7,114 nt of DNA from an uncultured Gammaproteobacteria bacterium. GTDB lineage: Bacteria; Pseudomonadota; Gammaproteobacteria; UBA9214. How positions within the stretch are numbered: position 1 is the first letter of the stretch; each line of letters starts with the position of its first letter. Both the position numbers and the translations under genes were made by a program. The stretch covers positions 1 to 7,114 of the forward strand of contig CAJQOV010000029.1 of assembly GCA_905480065.1 (NCBI GenBank), read 5' to 3'. Of the stretch, positions 1 to 6,395 are shown piece after piece. The notes under the pieces are model-generated. The model did no database searches and was not told the origin of the DNA. It saw nothing but the letters and a program-made list of their open reading frames with translations.

Positions 1-46
1 CATCCGGCCCGGGATGCAGGTTATGCAGGCCGCGTATCAGCTCCAT
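1..46 (-). CDS. ribF: Riboflavin kinase / FAD synthetase, N-terminal fragment (partial)
   Basis: Only the first 15 codons lie in the window; the gene continues beyond base 1. They read MELIRGLHNLHPGPD, which resembles the start of RibF (E. coli begins MKLIRGIHNL). RibF is a cytoplasmic bifunctional enzyme that phosphorylates riboflavin to FMN and adenylylates FMN to FAD. The catalytic motifs are outside the window, so the call rests on this short match and on position: ribF directly follows murJ in many gammaproteobacteria. There are two possible starts: ATG at base 46, chosen here because it matches the family, and an in-frame ATG at base 55 that adds MTI and overlaps the murJ stop by one base. 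The purine-rich GGGAG upstream is too close to the first ATG and rather far from the second, so it does not settle the choice. Translational coupling to murJ is likely. Confidence 0.72.
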   Translation of the reverse strand, partial: MELIRGLHNLHPGPD

Positions 47-54
47 GATCGTCA

Positions 55-1632
55 TCAGCTCCCGGCGGATTCCTCATGCCGCAGCAAAACGCCCGGACGC
101 ATGCCGGCCAGCCACAACACCAGCAAATACACCACCGCACCGCACAGCACTGACGCCAGCAAGCAGGCCACACGCTGATGCGCCGACCATGCCAGCCAGA
201 CATCCAGCGCGGGAACCCCCCATGCCAGTACCGCAACCAGCGCGGCACCGGCCAGCAGAATCTGCCCCCCGGTGCGCAGCCAGCCAGGCCGGGGTTGAAA
301 AATCGCCCGCTGCCGCAGCACACGGTACAGCAGCGTTGCATTTACCGTGGCGGCAATCGACGTCGCCAGTGCCAGGCCCGCGTGCGGACCCGGGATCGCC
401 ATCAGCGCCATGGGCACCACGAACAGCAGGTTAAAAAACATGTTGGTGAACAGTGCAATCACGGCAATGCGTACCGGGGTGCGGGTATCCTTGCGCGAAT
501 AAAAGGCTGGTGCGAGCACCTTGATCAGCATGAATCCGGGCAACCCCAGACCGTAAGCCATCAGGCTCAAACCGGCCATCTCGACATCCGCACTACCGAA
601 ATCGCCATACTGGAACAGCGTGGTCAGGATCGGCCGGGCCAGCATGACCAGCCCGATCGTGGCAGGCACGCCAATCAGCAAAACCAGCCGCAGGCCCCAG
701 TCCAGGGTATGCGAAAACTCGCCGTCCGATCCATTGGCGTGACTCCGCGACAGGCTCGGCAGAATCACCGTCGACAGGGCGATGGCAAACACCCCCAGCG
801 GGAATTCCACCAGGCGGTCGGAGTAATACAGCCAGCTCACGCTGCCGACGGTGAGAAAGGAGGCAATCAGTGTATCGAGCAGCAGGTTGATCTGTGAAAC
901 CGAAGAACCAACGATGCCGGGCAGCATCAGCTTCAGGATCCGCCGTACACCTTCATGACGCAAACCCCAGCGTGGCCGTGGCAACATGCCGATGCGTTTC
1001 AGTGACGGCAGCAGGAACAGCAATTGCACCAGGCCGGCCACCAGCACACCAGCGGCCAGCCCCATTTCGGGTTGCTCGAGCAGCGGGGAAACCAGCGCCG
1101 CCGCGCCGATCAGCACCACGTTCAGCCATACCGCCACGAACGAGGCTGCGGCAAAACGGCCATAGGTGTTCAGGATTCCGGCGGCAAAGGCCACCAGCGA
1201 AACAAACAGCAGGTACGGGAAGGTCAGCCGCAACATATCGGACGCGAGGTCAAACTGCGCGGGATTACTGTGCAGGAAACCGGGGGCAAAAATCATCACC
1301 AGTACCGGACTGCCCAGCACACCGAGTATCGTGATGGTGGAAAGGATACCGATCAGCGTACCGGCCACGCGATTGACCAGATCGCGCGCCTCGGCAGGGC
1401 TACGTTGCGCGCGGTACTCCGATATGACCGGAACGAAGGCCTGCGAGAACGCGCCCTCGGCAAACAGCCGCCGCAGGAAGTTGGGAATCTTGAACGCCAC
1501 AAAGAACGCGTCCATGGCTGCATCGGCACCGAACCAGCGCGCCAGCAGCATGTCACGCAGCAGGCCGAGTACCCGCGACACCAGCGTCATGCTGCCTACA
1601 ATTGCAGTGCTTTTCAGTAACTTGCGACTCAT
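55..1632 (-). CDS. murJ: Lipid II flippase MurJ (MviN family)
   Basis: MurJ is an inner-membrane flippase of the MOP superfamily that moves the peptidoglycan precursor lipid II from the cytoplasmic to the periplasmic face. The 525-residue product is slightly longer than the E. coli protein (511). It is strongly hydrophobic throughout, consistent with the family's 14 membrane helices. The N-terminus MSRKLLKSTAIVGSM and the segments DAFFVAFKIPNFLRRLFAEG and YYSDRLVEFP are family hallmarks. Charged residues known to matter in E. coli MurJ are kept at matching positions: R20, R26, D41, K48, N51, R54 and E59, plus D272 and R273. The frame is open back to base 1788, but start 1632 fits the family N-terminus, and a likely -10 element near 1691 lies inside the upstream extension. 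There is no strong Shine-Dalgarno sequence. The TGA stop overlaps the first ATG of ribF by one base. Confidence 0.96.
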   Translation of the reverse strand: MSRKLLKSTAIVGSMTLVSRVLGLLRDMLLARWFGADAAMDAFFVAFKIPNFLRRLFAEGAFSQAFVPVISEYRAQRSPAEARDLVNRVAGTLIGILSTITILGVLGSPVLVMIFAPGFLHSNPAQFDLASDMLRLTFPYLLFVSLVAFAAGILNTYGRFAAASFVAVWLNVVLIGAAALVSPLLEQPEMGLAAGVLVAGLVQLLFLLPSLKRIGMLPRPRWGLRHEGVRRILKLMLPGIVGSSVSQINLLLDTLIASFLTVGSVSWLYYSDRLVEFPLGVFAIALSTVILPSLSRSHANGSDGEFSHTLDWGLRLVLLIGVPATIGLVMLARPILTTLFQYGDFGSADVEMAGLSLMAYGLGLPGFMLIKVLAPAFYSRKDTRTPVRIAVIALFTNMFFNLLFVVPMALMAIPGPHAGLALATSIAATVNATLLYRVLRQRAIFQPRPGWLRTGGQILLAGAALVAVLAWGVPALDVWLAWSAHQRVACLLASVLCGAVVYLLVLWLAGMRPGVLLRHEESAGS

Positions 1633-1690
1633 TCCAGGCTTGCCATCCGCAACCGCCAGCGGCCCCCACAGCAGCCGGCAATAGGCGTGA

Positions 1691-1696
1691 AGTATA
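1691..1696 (-). promoter_or_regulatory. Possible murJ promoter (-10 element)
   Basis: On the minus strand this reads TATACT, five of six matches to the sigma70 -10 consensus, about 60 bases upstream of the murJ start and preceded by a T-rich tract. No convincing -35 hexamer lies 16-18 bases upstream; the best (CTGGTA) matches three of six. The site is plausible by position only. Confidence 0.4.
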
Positions 1697-1722
1697 CTGA
1701 AAAAACAATAACTTACCAGCCC

Positions 1723-1745
1723 GGATCTGGATGGATGCCAGATCC
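1723..1745. repeat. Perfect 8-bp inverted repeat with 7-base spacer
   Basis: GGATCTGG (1723-1730) is followed by ATGGATG and then by its exact complement CCAGATCC (1738-1745). It lies in the divergent rpsT/murJ intergenic region, about 30 bases upstream of the possible murJ -10 and about 75 bases upstream of the rpsT -35. No T-tract follows on either strand, so it is not an obvious terminator. It could be an operator or a chance hairpin; the sequence does not decide. Confidence 0.55.
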
Positions 1746-1820
1746 AGCGGCGCAGCTGCCCTGCGCTCCGGACAGGCCGCGCAAACATCCGGATTTACCC
1801 TGCCTTTTCAACCGCTAAGA

Positions 1821-1849
1821 TTGACAAAGCCGGGCGGAATCCGCATAGT
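1821..1849 (+). promoter_or_regulatory. Sigma70-type promoter of rpsT
   Basis: A perfect -35 hexamer TTGACA (1821-1826) is followed by a 17-base spacer and the -10 hexamer CATAGT (1844-1849, four of six). Transcription would start near 1856, leaving a leader of about 33 bases before the rpsT start codon. The optimal spacing and the perfect -35 support it; the -10 is only fair. Confidence 0.65.
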
Positions 1850-1876
1850 ACGCCGTCTTTCGAACGACCCAATTGC

Positions 1877-1881
1877 AGGAG
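1877..1881 (+). promoter_or_regulatory. Ribosome binding site that fixes the TTG start of rpsT
   Basis: AGGAG lies seven bases before the TTG at 1889-1891. No ATG or GTG gives the conserved S20 N-terminus, so this well-placed Shine-Dalgarno sequence supports TTG as the real start. Confidence 0.85.
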
Positions 1882-1888
1882 CAGTACC

Positions 1889-2149
1889 TTGGCCAATACA
1901 GCACAAGCAACCAAGCGCGCCCGCCAGGCAGAAATGTCACGGCAGCTCAACACCAGCCAGCGTTCCAACATGCGCACCCAAATCAAGAAAGTCATTGCCG
2001 CCATCAAGAGTGGTGACCGGGACAGCGCTATCAAGGCCTATGCCGCAGCAGTTCCGGTCATCGACAGCGCAGCCGGCAAGGGTCTGATTCACGCCAACAA
2101 GGCAGCTCGTCACAAAAGCCGCCTGAACCAGCATATCCGCGCACTGTAG
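1889..2149 (+). CDS. rpsT: 30S ribosomal protein S20
   Basis: S20 is a small basic primary-binding protein of the 30S subunit that contacts 16S rRNA. The product is 86 residues, the usual length. It begins (M)ANTAQATKRARQ and carries the typical segments SQRSNMRTQIKK, GLIHANKAARHKSRLN and a C-terminal HIRAL. Initiation is at a rare TTG codon with a good AGGAG seven bases upstream. E. coli rpsT also starts with UUG, and there the weak start is linked to autogenous control of S20 synthesis, so similar control may operate here. It is a single-gene unit between its own promoter and a strong hairpin terminator. It is divergent from murJ and convergent with proB. Confidence 0.97.
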   Translation: MANTAQATKRARQAEMSRQLNTSQRSNMRTQIKKVIAAIKSGDRDSAIKAYAAAVPVIDSAAGKGLIHANKAARHKSRLNQHIRAL

Positions 2150-2163
2150 GATTACAGGCGCAC

Positions 2164-2193
2164 AAAAAAGCCGGTCAGTGACCGGCTTTTTTT
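2164..2193. terminator. Bidirectional Rho-independent terminator between rpsT and proB
   Basis: The stem AGCCGGT (2169-2175) pairs with ACCGGCT (2181-2187) around the loop CAGTG. It is flanked by an A-tract (2164-2169) and a T-tract (2187-2193), so both strands give a GC-rich hairpin followed by six or seven U residues. It starts 14 bases after the rpsT stop and overlaps the proB TAA by two bases. Confidence 0.93.
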
Positions 2194-3319
2194 ATGCCGT
2201 CAACACGAGGTTGTCACGATGGATCAACTCCGGCTCATCGATGTAGCCCAGTAACTCCTGGATACGGCTGCTTGGCTGCCCGATAATGCGTCGCGATTCC
2301 TCGGCATTGTAGTTCACCAGCCCACGGGCAATCTCCACCCCGTCCGGATTTACACAGGCCACCAGGTCACCGCGCCCGAACTCGCCACTCACCGCTACCA
2401 CGCCGACCGGCAACAGGCTCTTGCCTGCACTGCTCAACACCCGCACAGCCCCCGCATCCAGTATCAGTCGGCCGCGCACCTGCAATTGACCGGCCAGCCA
2501 CTGCTTGCGTGCCGCCAGCGGTTCACTGGATGGATAGAGGCGGGTGCCGATCGGTTCGTCAGCGGCAATGCGCCGCAGGATGTCCGGCACCCGGCCCGGC
2601 GCAATCAGCGTCAAGGCCCCGGACCGCGCGGCGAGGCGTGCGGCGCGGACCTTGGTCAACATGCCCCCGCGCCCCAGTGAACCGCCGGTTCCCGCAGCCA
2701 TGGCCTCCAGGGAAGCGTCATTGGCTGCGGCCTCGGCTATGAGCCGGGCATCAGCATTGCTGCGCGGATCGCCGTCATACATGCCACTCTGGTCGGTCAG
2801 CACGACCAACAGGTCAGCAACGATCAGGTTGGCCACCAGCGCAGCCAGCGTGTCGTTATCACCAAAGCGGATTTCATCCGTGGTCACGGTGTCGTTCTCA
2901 TTCACGACCGGTATGACACCCAGCTGCAGCAAGGTACGCATGGTACTGCGAGCGTTCAGATAGCGCTGACGATCCGCGAGATCATCATGAGTGAGCAATA
3001 TCTGGGCGGTGTGCAAACCGAATTTCTGGAAACGCGATTCGTATGCCTGCACCAGGCCCATCTGGCCAACTGCTGCCGCCGCCTGCAGTTCGTGCAGGGC
3101 ATTCGGGCGTTTTTTCCAGCCCAGCCGTGTCATGCCTTCCGCTACTGCGCCGGAAGACACCAGCAATATCTCGCGCCCTTCATGCCGCAACGCGGCAATC
3201 TGCGCGACCCAGCCATCGAGCGCTTCCGCCGCCAGCCCCTGCCCGTCATTGGTGAGCAGCGAACTGCCGATCTTGATCACCCAGCGGCGACATTCACCTG
3301 CATGCATTTTTCTGGTCAT
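2192..3319 (-). CDS. proB: Glutamate 5-kinase
   Basis: ProB phosphorylates L-glutamate with ATP to give glutamate 5-phosphate, the first and usually proline-inhibited step of proline synthesis in the cytoplasm. The 375-residue product has the two-domain layout of the E. coli enzyme (367 residues). An amino acid kinase domain (about 11-265) shows VIKIGSS with K16, VSSGAVAEG (54-62), VVNENDTV (138-145), FGDND (152-156), LTDQSGMY (174-181) and GRGGMLTKV (216-224). A C-terminal PUA domain (about 280-370) ends with LLGYIDEPELIHRDN. Start 3319 gives MTRKMHAGECRRW; an in-frame ATG four codons later (3307) is equally possible, and neither has a clear Shine-Dalgarno sequence. It lies 70 bases downstream of obgE on the same strand with no terminator between, so cotranscription is likely. 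The partner gene proA is not in the window. Confidence 0.96.
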   Translation of the reverse strand: MTRKMHAGECRRWVIKIGSSLLTNDGQGLAAEALDGWVAQIAALRHEGREILLVSSGAVAEGMTRLGWKKRPNALHELQAAAAVGQMGLVQAYESRFQKFGLHTAQILLTHDDLADRQRYLNARSTMRTLLQLGVIPVVNENDTVTTDEIRFGDNDTLAALVANLIVADLLVVLTDQSGMYDGDPRSNADARLIAEAAANDASLEAMAAGTGGSLGRGGMLTKVRAARLAARSGALTLIAPGRVPDILRRIAADEPIGTRLYPSSEPLAARKQWLAGQLQVRGRLILDAGAVRVLSSAGKSLLPVGVVAVSGEFGRGDLVACVNPDGVEIARGLVNYNAEESRRIIGQPSSRIQELLGYIDEPELIHRDNLVLTA

Positions 3320-3389
3320 TACGGGTTACGACCTGGAATCCGATAGCCTTGGATAATGTGATGTTTGGACGGTCGGCGCAAGAGAACGG

Positions 3390-4421
3390 TCAGTCTGTCT
3401 CTGCCCCCTGCTCCGCCTCCCGTAACTGCTCAAGGCGATCCATCACCGCGTTGACGAGTTCAGTTGTGCCTGACCGCGTCAGCGAGGATACGCGGTATAC
3501 GGGTCCACTCCATTGCAGTGCATCAAGCACCTGCTTGCAGCGCGCCTCCCGCTCGTCTGCCGGGATCAGATCCATCTTGTTAAGTACCAGCCAGCGCTCC
3601 CGCCCGGCCAGATCGGCACTGAACTCCTGCAGTTCGTTAATGATGGTAGTTACATCATCTACCGGGTTACCCAGCGGCCCCATGTCAACCAGGTGCAACA
3701 ACAAGCGGGTGCGCGCGAGGTGCTTGAGAAACTGGATACCCAGTCCGGCACCCTGTGCAGCGCCCCGGATCACACCCGGCACATCCGCCATAACGAAACT
3801 GCGGTGGCCTTTCAGCTCCACCACGCCCAGATTCGGGTAGAGCGTGGTAAACGGGTAGTCCGCAATCTTTGGACGTGCGGAAGAAACCGCGGATATCAAC
3901 GTGGATTTGCCGGCATTTGGCATCCCCAGCAAACCGACATCGGCGAGCAGCTTCAGCTCCAGGTGCAGATGGCGCTTCTCACCCGGGGTGCCGGGCTTGG
4001 ACTGGCGCGGCGCGCGATTGGTCGAACTCTTGAAGCGTACATTACCCAGTCCGTGGAAACCGCCCCGCGCAACCAGCAAGCGCTGCCCGTCCCGCACCAG
4101 GTCGCCGATCACTTCGCCGGTATCTTCCACCGTTATCAGCGTGCCAACCGGTACCGGTATCACCAGATCCTCTCCGGATTTGCCGGTGCAGTTGTTGCCC
4201 TTGCCGTTCTCGCCACGTTCGGCGATGAATTTCCGGTTGTGCCGGAAATCAATCAGCGTATTGATACCGGTCACGGCCTGCAGGTAGACACTGCCACCGT
4301 CGCCGCCATCGCCGCCGTCCGGCCCGCCCCTGGGGATATATTTCTCGCGCCGGAAGCCGACGGCGCCATTGCCGCCGTCTCCAGCGCGCACTTCAATCGT
4401 GGCTTCGTCAATAAATTTCAT
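3390..4421 (-). CDS. obgE: Ribosome-associated GTPase Obg/CgtA
   Basis: Obg is an essential P-loop GTPase that binds the 50S subunit and acts in its late assembly and in growth and stress control. The product has 343 residues. The glycine-rich Obg fold (about 1-158) contains MKFIDEATIEVRAGDGGNGA and RGGPDGGDGGDGGSV. The GTPase domain (about 160-335) shows G1 GMPNAGKST (166-174), switch I DYPFTT (188-193), G3 DVPG (213-216), G4 NKMD (281-284) and a G5-like SSL (312-314). Two oddities: switch II reads DVPGVIRGA, with arginine at 219 where the family usually has glutamate (PGLIEGA), and the chain ends soon after the G domain, without the long acidic tail of E. coli Obg (390 residues). It follows rplU-rpmA but is separated from them by a hairpin terminator, so it may have its own weak promoter or rely on readthrough. 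The Shine-Dalgarno sequence is weak. Confidence 0.97.
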   Translation of the reverse strand: MKFIDEATIEVRAGDGGNGAVGFRREKYIPRGGPDGGDGGDGGSVYLQAVTGINTLIDFRHNRKFIAERGENGKGNNCTGKSGEDLVIPVPVGTLITVEDTGEVIGDLVRDGQRLLVARGGFHGLGNVRFKSSTNRAPRQSKPGTPGEKRHLHLELKLLADVGLLGMPNAGKSTLISAVSSARPKIADYPFTTLYPNLGVVELKGHRSFVMADVPGVIRGAAQGAGLGIQFLKHLARTRLLLHLVDMGPLGNPVDDVTTIINELQEFSADLAGRERWLVLNKMDLIPADEREARCKQVLDALQWSGPVYRVSSLTRSGTTELVNAVMDRLEQLREAEQGAETD

Positions 4422-4468
4422 GGCGGTCCGGTGTCAGCTCAGGTAACCAGGATATCTGCGGTTGAAGT

Positions 4469-4494
4469 AAAAAGCCCCGCTCGTGGCGGGGCTT
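4469..4494 (-). terminator. Rho-independent terminator after rpmA
   Basis: On the minus strand AAGCCCCGC, loop CACGA and GCGGGGCTT form a perfect 9-bp stem whose 3' side runs into a short T-tract (five T, two of them in the stem). It lies 25 bases after the rpmA stop and about 50 bases before obgE. The short U-tract suggests partial termination, which would lower obgE and proB expression relative to the two ribosomal proteins. Confidence 0.8.
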
Positions 4495-4519
4495 GATGGG
4501 GCAGCTTGCAGGCTGTCGG

Positions 4520-4777
4520 TCAGCCGGCAACAATCTCGATAAATTTGCGCTTGTGCTCGCCACGCTGTACGAAGCGGACGGTACCGTCGCTTTTCGCAAA
4601 CAAGGTGTGATCACGACCAATGCCGACATTCTTGCCCGGATGAAAACGGGTGCCACGCTGGCGTACCAGGATGTTGCCGGCCAGTACGTTTTCACCACCA
4701 AAGCGCTTCACGCCAAGTCGCTTGGATTCCGAGTCGCGGCCGTTACGGGTACTGCCGCCTGCTTTTTTATGTGCCAT
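4520..4777 (-). CDS. rpmA: 50S ribosomal protein L27
   Basis: L27 is a small basic protein of the 50S subunit whose N-terminal tail reaches toward the peptidyl transferase centre. The 85-residue product has the length of the E. coli protein. It shows MAHKKAGGSTRNGRDS, KRLGVKRFGGE, GNILVRQRGT and GRDHTLFAKSDG. The N-terminus begins directly with MAHKK, so it lacks the cleaved leader found in Firmicutes L27. A strong Shine-Dalgarno sequence, GAGGAA (4784-4789), lies six bases before the ATG. The gene follows rplU by 20 bases and is almost certainly cotranscribed with it; a hairpin terminator follows. Confidence 0.98.
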   Translation of the reverse strand: MAHKKAGGSTRNGRDSESKRLGVKRFGGENVLAGNILVRQRGTRFHPGKNVGIGRDHTLFAKSDGTVRFVQRGEHKRKFIEIVAG

Positions 4778-4797
4778 GTTGTATTCCTCGCATGCGG

Positions 4798-5109
4798 TCA
4801 GCCGGAGATCCCGGTGATTTCCACTTCGGTAAAGTTCTGACGGTGCCCCATACGCTTCATGTGATGCTTGCGGCGACGGAACTTGATAATTTCGACCTTC
4901 TTGCCGCGCCCGTGTGATTTGACGGTCGCGGTAACCTTGCTGCCATCCACCAGTGGTGTGCCGATGCGGACATCCGAACCTTCACCGACCATTAAAACCT
5001 GGTCGAATTCAATGGCATCACCTGCATTGGCATCCAGGGACTCGATCCGCAGGGTTTCACCCTGCGTAACGCGGTATTGCTTTCCGCCCGTCTTGATAAC
5101 TGCGTACAT
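4798..5109 (-). CDS. rplU: 50S ribosomal protein L21
   Basis: L21 is a 23S rRNA-binding protein of the 50S subunit. The 103-residue product equals the E. coli length and carries MYAVIKTGGKQYRV at the N-terminus, VDGSKVTATV, and the basic block KFRRRKHHMKRMGHRQNFT before the closing ITGISG. The reading frame is open nine codons further upstream, but start 5109 matches the family and has GGAG (5117-5120) seven bases before it. It is the first gene of the minus-strand cluster, about 40 bases from the inferred transcription start, and divergent from ispB. Confidence 0.98.
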   Translation of the reverse strand: MYAVIKTGGKQYRVTQGETLRIESLDANAGDAIEFDQVLMVGEGSDVRIGTPLVDGSKVTATVKSHGRGKKVEIIKFRRRKHHMKRMGHRQNFTEVEITGISG

Positions 5110-5154
5110 TTCAGCGCTCCGGAACTTCAACTGCATTGTCGAAAAAGGCCGCTA

Positions 5155-5183
5155 ATTCTAATGATTGCTCCGGTGCAGGTCAA
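5155..5183 (-). promoter_or_regulatory. Sigma70-type promoter of rplU-rpmA
   Basis: On the minus strand a -35 hexamer TTGACC (5178-5183, five of six) is followed by a 17-base spacer and the -10 hexamer TAGAAT (5155-5160, five of six). Transcription would start near 5148, leaving a leader of about 39 bases. It is the best promoter match in the window, as suits a ribosomal protein operon. Confidence 0.8.
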
Positions 5184-5238
5184 TCAAATCGCATCTGGCA
5201 CCCGGCCGTCAACAACGTTAGACTTGCCGCTCCTGTAT

Positions 5239-5260
5239 GGGGTCACTCCGCATCGACCCC
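5239..5260 (+). repeat. Inverted repeat in the ispB leader
   Basis: GGGGTC (5239-5244) and its complement GACCCC (5255-5260) flank a 10-base spacer and end 23 bases before the ispB ATG. The hairpin has only 6 bp but is GC-rich. It could shape translation or be a chance pairing. There is no T-tract, so it is not a terminator. Confidence 0.35.
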
Positions 5261-5283
5261 GGCCCGACGTGAATCCGGTAAAC

Positions 5284-6285
5284 ATGCTAAAACTCGTTAA
5301 TAATCAGTCTACTGCGTTCAATATCGGCGTGCTGCGAAGCTTGCTCGCCGATGATCTGCAGCAGGTGGACCAGCTGATTCGCAACAGCCTGCACAGCGAC
5401 GTGGCGCTAATCAACCAGCTTTCCCACTATATTATTAACAGTGGCGGCAAGCGCCTGCGGCCCATGCTGGTACTGCTATCCGCCAACGCATGCCACTACC
5501 AGGGCGAACAACATATCAATCTGGCCGCGGTAATCGAATTCATTCATACGGCAACGCTGCTGCATGATGATGTCGTGGATGCCTCACAGTTGCGCCGCGG
5601 CAACCTGACCGCCAATGCCATGTGGGGCAATGAAGCCAGCGTTCTGGTCGGCGATTTTCTGTATTCGCGCGCATTCGAAATGATGGTAGACGCCAATGAC
5701 ATGCGCATCATGGAAATCATGTCCCACACCACCAACACCATTGCCGAGGGTGAAGTACTGCAGCTGCTGAATTGCCGGGATGCAGACACCACCGAGGCGC
5801 GTTACATGGACGTTATCCGCCGCAAGACAGCCAGGTTGTTCGAGGCCGCCGCCCAGATCGGGGCCGTGCTGGGAAACCAGCCCGATACGATCGAAAGCGC
5901 CCTTGCAAGCTACGGCCTGCATATTGGCATCGCCTTCCAGCTGATCGATGACGTGCTTGATTACAGCGCCTCGCCGCAAGATACCGGCAAGAACGTTGGT
6001 GACGATCTTGCTGAAGGCAAACCCACCCTGCCGTTAATCCACGCCATCCATGTGGGCACACCGAGCCAGACCCGGCTGATACGCCGCGCCATCGAGAACG
6101 GCGGCCACGATAATATGCAATCTGTATGCTCAATTATTGAATCCACCGGTGCCATACCCTACACTGCACAAGCGGCACAACGGGAAGCAGATCTTGCCAT
6201 CAAGGCACTGGGGCCCCTACCGGAATCACCCTATAAGGACGCATTGCACAACCTCGCGGAATTCTCGGTCAACCGCAACTATTAG
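5284..6285 (+). CDS. ispB: Octaprenyl diphosphate synthase (trans long-chain polyprenyl synthase)
   Basis: IspB extends farnesyl diphosphate with isopentenyl diphosphate units to make the all-trans polyprenyl side chain of ubiquinone (octaprenyl in E. coli; the exact length here cannot be read from sequence). The 333-residue product has all family signatures: GGKRLRP (54-60), first aspartate-rich motif in FIHTATLLHDDVVD (D95, D96, D99), RRGN (104-107), GDFLYSRAF (123-131), IAEGEVLQL (153-161), SKTARLFEA-like KTARLFEAAA (181-190), second aspartate-rich motif FQLIDDVLDY (D222, D223, D226) and GKPTLPL (245-251). The frame is open back to 5077, but that stretch overlaps rplU and has no family match, so the ATG at 5284 was chosen. 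Its Shine-Dalgarno sequence is weak. It is divergent from rplU, and tRNA-Pro begins 10 bases after its stop. Confidence 0.95.
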   Translation: MLKLVNNQSTAFNIGVLRSLLADDLQQVDQLIRNSLHSDVALINQLSHYIINSGGKRLRPMLVLLSANACHYQGEQHINLAAVIEFIHTATLLHDDVVDASQLRRGNLTANAMWGNEASVLVGDFLYSRAFEMMVDANDMRIMEIMSHTTNTIAEGEVLQLLNCRDADTTEARYMDVIRRKTARLFEAAAQIGAVLGNQPDTIESALASYGLHIGIAFQLIDDVLDYSASPQDTGKNVGDDLAEGKPTLPLIHAIHVGTPSQTRLIRRAIENGGHDNMQSVCSIIESTGAIPYTAQAAQREADLAIKALGPLPESPYKDALHNLAEFSVNRNY

Positions 6286-6295
6286 CTAAATTTTT

Positions 6296-6372
<77 letters not shown>

Positions 6373-6395
6373 ACTCAAGTCATGAGACCCGACCC

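Noticed and set aside
178..897. 239-codon plus-strand open frame opposite murJ
   Set aside because: It is antisense to murJ, very rich in Gln, Arg and His, and has no recognisable motif, as expected for a shadow of a hydrophobic gene on the other strand.
1633..1788. Upstream extension of murJ (52 codons)
   Set aside because: It includes a probable -10 element and the inverted repeat, and MurJ proteins begin at the equivalent of base 1632.
1731..2087. 118-codon plus-strand open frame covering the rpsT promoter and most of rpsT
   Set aside because: It overlaps the clear rpsT gene in another frame, includes its promoter, and its sequence resembles no family I recognise.
4296..4335. Repeated GCC/CCG trinucleotides in the obgE coding region
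   Set aside because: They encode the conserved glycine-rich GGPDGGDGGDGG segment of the Obg fold, so the repeat reflects protein sequence rather than a separate element.
3513..4496. 327-codon plus-strand open frame opposite obgE
   Set aside because: It lies antisense to an unmistakable Obg gene and runs through the rpmA terminator. Long antisense frames are common in GC-rich genes, and its composition (many Gln, Arg, His) is typical of such shadows.
5136..5162. Possible ispB promoter TTGTCG / TCTAAT on the plus strand
   Set aside because: The hexamers are separated by only 15 bases and overlap the better minus-strand rplU promoter; too weak to call.
5077..5283. Upstream extension of ispB (69 codons)
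   Set aside because: It overlaps the start of rplU and its promoter, and has no similarity to the N-terminus of polyprenyl synthases; start 5284 gives the family's length.
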